From Arthrobacter sp. H16F315 (GTDB lineage: Bacteria > Actinomycetota > Actinomycetes > Actinomycetales > Micrococcaceae), in NCBI RefSeq assembly GCF_024124825.1, contig NZ_JAMXSS010000002.1:248001-312000 (forward strand): a stretch of DNA of 64,000 nucleotides, written 5' to 3'. Made by a program: the position numbers and the translations under genes. Shown here piece after piece: positions 58,400 to 64,000 of this stretch. Position 1 is the stretch's first letter. Each line of letters opens with the position of its first letter. Below the pieces are notes generated by a model that ran no database searches, was not told the origin of the DNA, and saw only the letters and a list, made by a program, of their open reading frames with translations.

Positions 58400-59764
58400 C
58401 TAAATTGCCTTGCCCGGGTTCAGGATGCCGGCCGGGTCGAACAGCTCCTTGATCCTGCGTTGCAGTTCACGGACGGGCTCCTTCTGTTCCAGGCCCAGCC
58501 AACGCTGCTTGTACTGGCCGATCCCGTGTTCACCGGTAATGGTGCCGCCGATGGCAAGTGCCACCGTGATGGATTCATCCAGGGCCGCTCCGAGCCGCTT
58601 CATGGCGTCGGCGTTCACGGGCCCCTCCGCCCGCTCCACCCAGAAGGTGGGGTGCAGGTTGCCGTCGCCGGCGTGCGCCACCACCTTCAGCTTGACCCGG
58701 TGTGCCACCGCCATGGATTCCAGGGCTTCCACGTAGTCAACCAGCCGTGAGCGCGGGACGGCGACATCCTCACCCACGCGGTATTCGTCGTCGACCTCCA
58801 CTCCGCGGCTGTTGCGCCGCAGCTCCACCAGCTGCTCCGCCTCGGCGCTGGCTTCCATCGTCACGACGGCACCTCCGGAAACGAGAACCGGCCGGATGGC
58901 GGCAGCTTCCGCCGCTGCGCCGAAACCGTCGGTCTGGATCAGCAGCAGGGACCGGCCCCGGGAGGAAAGGTCCGAGCCGTGGACCTCATCGAGCTGGGCC
59001 AGGGTTCCGCTGTCCAGCAGCTCCATAATGGCCGGCTGGATGCGTGCCTTACCCACGGCGAGGACACCCGCAGCGGCGCTGCGGAAGTCCGGATAGAAGG
59101 CGGCGATCGTGTGCACGTCCAGCGGGAGGTACTTGAGCCGGACGGTGATGCCAACAACGATCCCCAGCGTCCCCTCGGAGCCGACAAACAGCCCGGTCAG
59201 GTCGTAGCCGGCGACGCCCTTGAACGTCTGATGGCCGGTGTGGATGAGCGAGCCGTCCGCCAGCACAACGTCGAGCGCGAGCACGGAGTCACGCGTGACC
59301 CCGTATTTGGCGCAGCGCAGCCCGCCGGCGTTGGTGGCGACGTTGCCGCCGATGGTCGACATTTTGAAGCTGGCAGGGTCCGGCGCGTACATCAGCCCGT
59401 GGACTGCTGCCGCGGTGTTCAGGTCTGCGTTGATGACCCCGGGTTCGACGACGGCCGTCTCGTCGTCGGGATTAAGGTCCAGGATACGGTTCATTTTTTC
59501 CAGGCTGAGCACGATGCAGCCCTTGGTGGCGTGCGCACCGCCGGAAACACCGGTCCCTGCGCCGCGGGCCACGAGCGGGATGCCGAGGGCGGCGCAAGCC
59601 CGGACGGCGTCCTGAACGTCTTCGATGGATTCGGCTCGAACCACGGCCAGCGGGAGCTGATATTCCAGCACGGGTCCCTGATCCACTGCATAGCTGGCCA
59701 ACGTGGTGTCATCCAGGGCGACTTTGGCGCCCAGGGCAGAAGTGAGCTCCTCAATGATGCTCAT
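58400..59764 (-). CDS. FAD-linked oxidase, glycolate oxidase/D-lactate dehydrogenase type (GlcD-like)
   Basis: Flavoprotein of 454 residues oxidising a 2-hydroxy acid such as glycolate or D-lactate. The PCMH-type FAD-binding domain shows PLVARGAGTGVSGGAHATKG, DPASFKMSTIGGNVATNAGG and FVGSEGTLGIVVGITVRL. The C-terminal FAD-oxidase domain has VVAHAGDGNLHPTFWV and TGEHGIGQYKQRWL. No GlcE or GlcF subunit gene is adjacent, so the electron acceptor and exact substrate are open. Confidence 0.9.
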   Translation of the reverse strand: MSIIEELTSALGAKVALDDTTLASYAVDQGPVLEYQLPLAVVRAESIEDVQDAVRACAALGIPLVARGAGTGVSGGAHATKGCIVLSLEKMNRILDLNPDDETAVVEPGVINADLNTAAAVHGLMYAPDPASFKMSTIGGNVATNAGGLRCAKYGVTRDSVLALDVVLADGSLIHTGHQTFKGVAGYDLTGLFVGSEGTLGIVVGITVRLKYLPLDVHTIAAFYPDFRSAAAGVLAVGKARIQPAIMELLDSGTLAQLDEVHGSDLSSRGRSLLLIQTDGFGAAAEAAAIRPVLVSGGAVVTMEASAEAEQLVELRRNSRGVEVDDEYRVGEDVAVPRSRLVDYVEALESMAVAHRVKLKVVAHAGDGNLHPTFWVERAEGPVNADAMKRLGAALDESITVALAIGGTITGEHGIGQYKQRWLGLEQKEPVRELQRRIKELFDPAGILNPGKAI

Positions 59765-59882
59765 GCGGTCTCCAGTTCGTCGATTCCAGCTTTCAGTCTA
59801 AGCCGCGGGTTCAGGCGACCCCGGGGCGGGAGCGCACTGGTCAAGGTTCCGCCGCCGGGTCGTCTCCACCCACCATTGGATC

Positions 59883-59896
59883 TGCAAGCGCTTCCA
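59883..59896. promoter_or_regulatory. LacI/GalR-type operator 1
   Basis: TGCAAGCGCTTCCA fits the family consensus TGNAANCGNTTNCA at every fixed position. It lies about 220 bases before the GH13 start and 119 bases before the flavoprotein start. Confidence 0.75.
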
Positions 59897-60069
59897 CACT
59901 TCGTCGTTCTGTGACTTGGGAACGTCACAATACCGGCGGGTACCGGGCTGGAGCCGACCGGGTCGGAAAAATCCCGCCCAGAGCGCAAAAGCGCAGTTCA
60001 GCGCACTGAGGGGTATATCGATCTAGTGCGCCCTCCCGCAACCGCAGCAGAGATCGCCCGGCTTCCGGC

Positions 60070-60083
60070 TGGAAGCGTTTTCA
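60070..60083. promoter_or_regulatory. LacI/GalR-type operator 2
   Basis: TGGAAGCGTTTTCA fits TGNAANCGNTTNCA at every fixed position and lies 31 bases before the GH13 start codon, where bound repressor would block transcription. Confidence 0.82.
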
Positions 60084-60114
60084 TTTCGACCCTGCCGCCC
60101 CTACTATTACCGGC

Positions 60115-61895
60115 ATGTCCGTTGATTCAGCACTTGCAGCCCCCGCCGAACTGGCCGGGACCCTGACCGGCCCTTTGACGCCGGTACACCCCGAAGATCT
60201 TGTCCCCGGCTGGTGGCGCTCGGCCGTCATCTACCAGGTGTACCCGCGATCCTTCCGGGACCTGAACGGCGATGGCATCGGCGACCTCGCCGGGATTACC
60301 GCGGAACTTCCCAAGTTGGCTGATCTGGACATCGACGCCGTTTGGCTTTCGCCGTTTTACCGCTCCCCGCAGCGTGATGCCGGTTACGACGTCAGTGACT
60401 ACTGCGACGTCGACCCCCTTTCGGCACGCTGGCAGACTTCGATGCCATGATGGCAGAGGCGACGCGGCTTGGCCTGCGAATGATCGTCGATCTGGTGCCC
60501 AACCACTGCTCAGACCAGCACGTTGCCTTCCAGGCCGCCCTGGCAGCCTCCGCCGGCAGCCCGGAACGGGACCATTTCATCTTCCGTGACGGCCTCGGAA
60601 CCTTCGGCGAAGAACCGCCGAACAACTGGCAGTCCCACTTCGGCGGGCCCGCCTGGAGCCGGATCACGGAACCGGACGGCACCCCGGGGCAGTGGTACCT
60701 GCACTTGTTCGATACCTCCCAGCCGGACTTCAACTGGGACAATGACGCCGTGCACGAGGAATTCGAACGTGTGCTGCGCTTCTGGCTGGACCGCGGCGTG
60801 GCCGGCTTCCGGGTTGACGTTGCCCATGCCCTGGTCAAGGCACCGGGCCTGCCGGAATGGGGTGGCCGCGCCGACGGGAACAGCTGCGACGGCTATCCCG
60901 GCCACGATGCCCCGATGTTCGGCCAGCCAGCCCTCCACAACATCTACCGCAGATGGCGGCAGATCCTGTCCGAATACGGACCGGATCGCATCCTCTGCGC
61001 CGAAGCGAACGTGGACCCGCTGCCGCGGCTGGCAGACTGGGTCCGGCCGGACGAGATGCACCAGGCGTTCAATTTCCCGTATCTGCACGCCGGCCTGGAC
61101 GTCCACCGCATGCGCGGCATCATTACCGAGTCCCTGACCGCGCTGGACTCTGTCGGCGCTCCCAGCACCTGGGTACTCTCCAACCACGATGTGGTCCGGC
61201 ACGCCACCCGCTTCGGCTACGACGGCCATGCGCCCCGCGACGGCGACGGGATCGGCAGCTTTGATCCGCAGCCGGACGAGGTCCTGGGCCGTTCACGGGC
61301 CGCGGCAGCCTCTATGTTTATGCTCGGGCTGCCCGGCGGCGCCTACCTCTACCAAGGCGAAGAACTCGGCCTGCCGGACGGGATCAACATCCCGGACAAC
61401 CAGCGGCAGGACCCTACGTTTGCCCGCACCGGCGGCGAAAGGCTGGGACGGGATGGCTGCCGGGTGCCGCTGCCGTGGCGGACCGCAGAGCCTCACGCCG
61501 GCTTCGGCGACGGAGCGGCCCCCTGGCTACCGCAGCCCGAGAGCTTCGCGGGACTGGCGCGAGATGCGCAAGCCGCCTCCCCGGCCTCGCACCTGAACCT
61601 CTATCGGCGTTTGCTGGCCGAACGCCGCGCACTGGGGCTCGGACGGGGCTCGCTCGCCTGGGCAGAGGCCTGGTGTACCGACACCTGCCTGGCCTACCTG
61701 AATGGCACCACCTTGGTACTGCTCAACGCCGGGCGGGAATCGGTTGAGCTGCCTGCCGGCCGGGTACTGCTCCGCAGCGGCCAGCGCGCCGAGGGGGACG
61801 GCTGGGAGCCAGCTGGACTGCCTGCCTCCGGGCATCGGTTAAGCCCAGGGGAAGCCGTTTGGCTGGAAATCAACCTCGAGGACGCGGAGAGCTAA
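60115..61895 (+). CDS. GH13 alpha-glucosidase/oligo-glucosidase, frameshifted
   Basis: Cytoplasmic alpha-amylase-family enzyme, about 593 residues after repair. Conserved regions: WWRSAVIYQVYPRSFRDLNG, DLVPNHCSDQH, GFRVDVAHALVK with the nucleophile Asp, ILCAEANV with the acid/base Glu, and VLSNHDVVRHATRFGYDG. This pattern fits alpha-1,4 or alpha-1,6 glucosidases acting on short maltooligosaccharides, isomaltose or sucrose. The break is at DVDPL/FGTLADFDAMM, where one T is missing at 60419-60421. It is directly followed by its LacI-type regulator. Confidence 0.9.
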
Positions 61896-61897
61896 GA

Positions 61898-62929
61898 ATG
61901 CCCGGTATCAAGGCCGTCGCGGAGCGCGCTGGCCTCTCCATCGCCACCGTTTCGCGGGCCTTGAACGGCAAGGGCAATGTCTCGGCCCGCAGCCGGGAGC
62001 TCGCCCGGACTGCCGCGGCCGAGCTCGGTTTCGTTCCCTCGTACCACGCCTCCAGCCTCGCCTCCGGGCGGAACCACAACGTCGGCGTTGTGGTTCCGTT
62101 TGTGCACCGCTGGTACTTTTCCGCGGTGCTGGAAGGCGTCTCTGCGGCCCTACTCGACGCCGGGTACGATCTCACGCTGTACAACGTCAGTGTGGGGCGG
62201 GAGCGCCGGCACAGTGTGCTGAACGACTTTTTGCTCCGCAAGCGGGTGGATGCGGTGATCGCGGTCTCCCTGGAACTCAGCGCGGCCGAAATCCAGCAGC
62301 TCCTCGCGATCCACCGGCCCATCGTCGGGATCGGTGGACCGCTGCCCGGTACCTCGACCATCCGTATCGACGACGCCGGGATAGCCCAGGCCGCAACGCG
62401 CCACCTGATCCAGCTCGGCCACACCAAGATCGCCCATCTGACCGGCGGCTCCGCCTACGAGCGGGACTTCCGCTTGCCGGGCACCCGCCAAGCCGGCTTC
62501 CAGAAGGCCATGATGGACGCGGGCCTGGCGATCCGGCCGGAGTGGCAGGTCTCCGCCGACTTCACGATTCAGGGAGGCTACGCCGCCGCCCGGCAGTTGC
62601 TTGGGGGATCGGCGGACCGGCCGACAGCAGTGTTCGCGGCGTCCGACGAAATGGCGATCGGCACGATTCTTGCCGCCCGCGACTTCGGCCTGAGTGTGCC
62701 GAACGACCTCTCGGTGATCGGCATTGACGGCCACGAACTCGGTGAGGTCTTTGGGCTCACGACGATCGACCAGGATGCGCGCGGCCAAGGTGCACTGGCG
62801 GTCGGGCTCCTGCTGGCCGGGCTCGACGGCGCCGGGGGCGCCGGGGCGGCCGATACCGAGTATCCGACGAGACTCCTGATCCGTTCAAGCACCGCCGTCC
62901 CGGCCGGCAACACGGCGCCACAGCGTTAG
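61898..62929 (+). CDS. LacI family transcriptional regulator
   Basis: 343 residues. N-terminal DNA-binding domain IKAVAERAGLSIATVSRALN with the hinge following, then a periplasmic-binding-type sugar domain (VGVVVPFVHRWYFSAVLEGV; ATRHLIQLGHTKIAHLTGG; AVFAASDEMAIGTILAARDF). The ATG at 61898 is two bases after the GH13 stop, with GGAGAGC ahead; an in-frame start at 61859 would overlap the glucosidase. Likely binds the two operators upstream of GH13, in response to an alpha-glucoside. Confidence 0.92.
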   Translation: MPGIKAVAERAGLSIATVSRALNGKGNVSARSRELARTAAAELGFVPSYHASSLASGRNHNVGVVVPFVHRWYFSAVLEGVSAALLDAGYDLTLYNVSVGRERRHSVLNDFLLRKRVDAVIAVSLELSAAEIQQLLAIHRPIVGIGGPLPGTSTIRIDDAGIAQAATRHLIQLGHTKIAHLTGGSAYERDFRLPGTRQAGFQKAMMDAGLAIRPEWQVSADFTIQGGYAAARQLLGGSADRPTAVFAASDEMAIGTILAARDFGLSVPNDLSVIGIDGHELGEVFGLTTIDQDARGQGALAVGLLLAGLDGAGGAGAADTEYPTRLLIRSSTAVPAGNTAPQR

Positions 62930-63011
62930 CCCACGGTCGTCGGCCCGGCTGCCGCGTTCCGCCCGGTTACTTCGGCCATGACCCAGCGGTTGGGCCAGGC
63001 AACCCGGCACC

Positions 63012-63512
63012 TCAGGCGTCGGCTCCACCCATAAAGCGCACAAACCGGTCCAGGACTTCAGGCCAACCAGCTGCATAATCCGAGCGTGTTGCGGCCGGGT
63101 CCTCGGCCCCTTCCCAGCCGCCGTGCACGAGCCGAACCTCCGTTCCGTCTTCCACTGCCCGGAACGCGACCCGCAGTTCCGTTGACCAAACCGCCGATGA
63201 TCCGGGGTGCCAGCTGGCATGGAAGGACATGGGTGGCTGCCAGTCATCGATGGAACCCCAGACGGCCGTCCTGCCGTCGTCAGCGGTCTCCAGGATGAGG
63301 TTCTCCTCAAACTCCACGTAGGAGCCAGCGCCGAAGACGCCGTGGTTTTCCAGCGGCCACCAAAGGTGCGTGTGCTCGGTGAACCCAACAAAGGCTCGGG
63401 CGACTGCGCCGGGGACAATAACGGTGTAGACGACGGGATCGAACCCGCCTGACGTTTCCTGCTCCGCGGTCCCTGTGGCGTCCGCGGCGGCGTGGCTGAA
63501 GAGGTTATCCAT
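63012..63512 (-). CDS. SRPBCC/AHSA1-like domain protein
   Basis: About 166 residues from ATG 63512 (MDNLFSHAAAD). The START-like fold pattern is FVGFTEHTHLWWPLENHGVF, VEFEENLILETADDGRTAVW and a closing VRLVHGGWEGAEDPAA with WPEVLDRFVRFMG. Such domains bind hydrophobic ligands; function unknown. An in-frame TTG at 63521 is possible. Confidence 0.8.
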   Translation of the reverse strand: MDNLFSHAAADATGTAEQETSGGFDPVVYTVIVPGAVARAFVGFTEHTHLWWPLENHGVFGAGSYVEFEENLILETADDGRTAVWGSIDDWQPPMSFHASWHPGSSAVWSTELRVAFRAVEDGTEVRLVHGGWEGAEDPAATRSDYAAGWPEVLDRFVRFMGGADA

Positions 63513-63610
63513 GGGCACCAACTCTACCCTCGGACCCCTGCCGGCCGGCCTGCGGGCGCCAATGTTCCCGTGGTGTCCGGTGTGTGTGGGTGGGGGGTGT
63601 TAAATGCGGG

Positions 63611-63637
63611 AGGACCCCCAACGTTGTTGGGGGTCCT
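63611..63637 (-). terminator. rRNA operon terminator
   Basis: AGGACCCCCAAC pairs with GTTGGGGGTCCT around a three-base loop, 18 bases after the 5S end on the minus strand. Confidence 0.85.
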
Positions 63638-63654
63638 CGACCGTTTAATGATGT

Positions 63655-63772
63655 TCCGGCGGTGACCTACTCTCCCACACCCTCCCGGGTGCAGTACCAT
63701 CGGCGCTGTGGGTCTTAGCTTCCGGGTTCGGAATGGGACCGGGCGTTTCCCCCACGCTATGACCGCCGTAAC
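63655..63772 (-). rRNA. rrf: 5S ribosomal RNA
   Basis: On the minus strand the gene starts GTTACGGCGGTCATAGCG, contains CGGTCCCATTCCGAACCCGG and ends GAGTAGGTCACCGCCGG, the standard bacterial 5S sequence with pairing 5' and 3' ends. About 118 bases; ends are approximate. Confidence 0.96.
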
Positions 63773-63982
63773 TTTGTGTCCGCACCGGTCCTCGCCTGGG
63801 CGTGGTGGTGGGAAATCTGTGGTTACAACTGTGGTGTTGTGATGTTGTTGTGTTTTTGTTCCTCACGCAACGGGTTTGTTGGTTGGGAACCACATAGTGG
63901 ACGCAAGCAGTCTTGTTATCTTTGTTCTCTCTTCCGGGTGTGAACGTCTTTTGAATCCGTTCACGGAAGAGGGAGTGTGGTG
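63773..63982 (-). other. 23S-5S internal transcribed spacer
   Basis: About 210 bases between the 23S end and 5S, with no tRNA. GTTCACACCCGGAAGAG- and CTCTTCCGTGAAC-type complementary stretches near 63930-63975 likely form the processing stem. Confidence 0.8.
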
Positions 63983-64000
63983 TAAGTTATCGGCCTATTA
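63983..64000 (-). rRNA. rrl: 23S ribosomal RNA, extreme 3' end (partial)
   Basis: Minus-strand TAATAGGCCGATAACTT at the window edge matches the usual actinobacterial 23S terminus (ACTAATAGGCCGA...). The rest lies outside the window. Confidence 0.75.

Larger units (their letters stand above)
59765..60114. other. Divergent intergenic region with two LacI-type operators
   Basis: 350 bases between the flavoprotein gene (minus) and the GH13 gene (plus). It holds operators at 59883-59896 and 60070-60083, and a GCGCAC / GTGCGC inverted pair around 60001-60030. No gene was seen. Confidence 0.7.

Overview
The window looks like a chromosomal segment of a high-GC, motile actinobacterium of the Arthrobacter/Pseudarthrobacter type (Micrococcaceae). 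Pointers are the actinobacterial families present (DUF3263, DUF4193, DUF4032, LytR_C, a FemX bridge enzyme), a complete Gram-positive-style flagellar set without P- or L-ring genes, and a 23S-spacer-5S end of an rRNA operon. No phage, insertion sequence or CRISPR array was seen. The genus is inferred from gene content only.

Layout. 1-7.5 kb: a solute-binding lipoprotein (cut by the window edge), a cold-shock protein, a LytR_C and a DUF3263 protein, ung, a siderophore-interacting reductase, a ThrE-type exporter, FemX and TspO. 7.5-15.3 kb: glycine and serine catabolism, with a tandem glycine riboswitch in front of gcvP-gcvT-gcvH-glyA and then sdaA. 15.5-18.2 kb: a divergent TetR/MFS drug-efflux pair and Dps. 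18.3-49.8 kb: the flagellar regulon. It holds a FliA/WhiG-like sigma factor, two FlgN-like chaperones and csrA; fliM-N-O-P-Q-R-flhB-flhA-(flhF-like); flbD-motA-motB; a GGDEF cyclase; flgB-flgC-fliE-F-G-H-I-J-NlpC/P60-fliK-flgD-flgE; fliC; fliD-fliS; and flgN-flgK-flgL-fliW. 49.8-64 kb: a secreted AMIN-like protein, DUF4193, a GyrI-like protein, tRNA-Thr, a membrane DsbA-like protein, trehalose synthesis (otsA-otsB), an orphan sugar-ABC ATPase, DUF4032, a glycolate-oxidase-type flavoprotein, a GH13 glucosidase with its LacI regulator, a SRPBCC protein and the rRNA operon end.

How it works together. Five sites with the spacing TAAC or TTAC, 15 bases, then GCCGATAR-like precede fliC, flgN-flgK-flgL-fliW, flgB, flbD-motAB and fliM, and fit the sigma factor encoded at 18.3-19.2 kb. 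The fliC leader carries a GGA hairpin next to a GGAGGA ribosome-binding site. With csrA and fliW both in the cluster, this predicts the FliW-CsrA-flagellin feedback circuit known from Bacillus.

Data quality. About 16 otherwise well-conserved genes are broken by single-base shifts, nearly all at short G/C (occasionally A/T) runs. One tRNA acceptor stem shows the same loss. These are best read as assembly or sequencing errors rather than pseudogenes, so such genes are annotated as whole CDS with the break position given.
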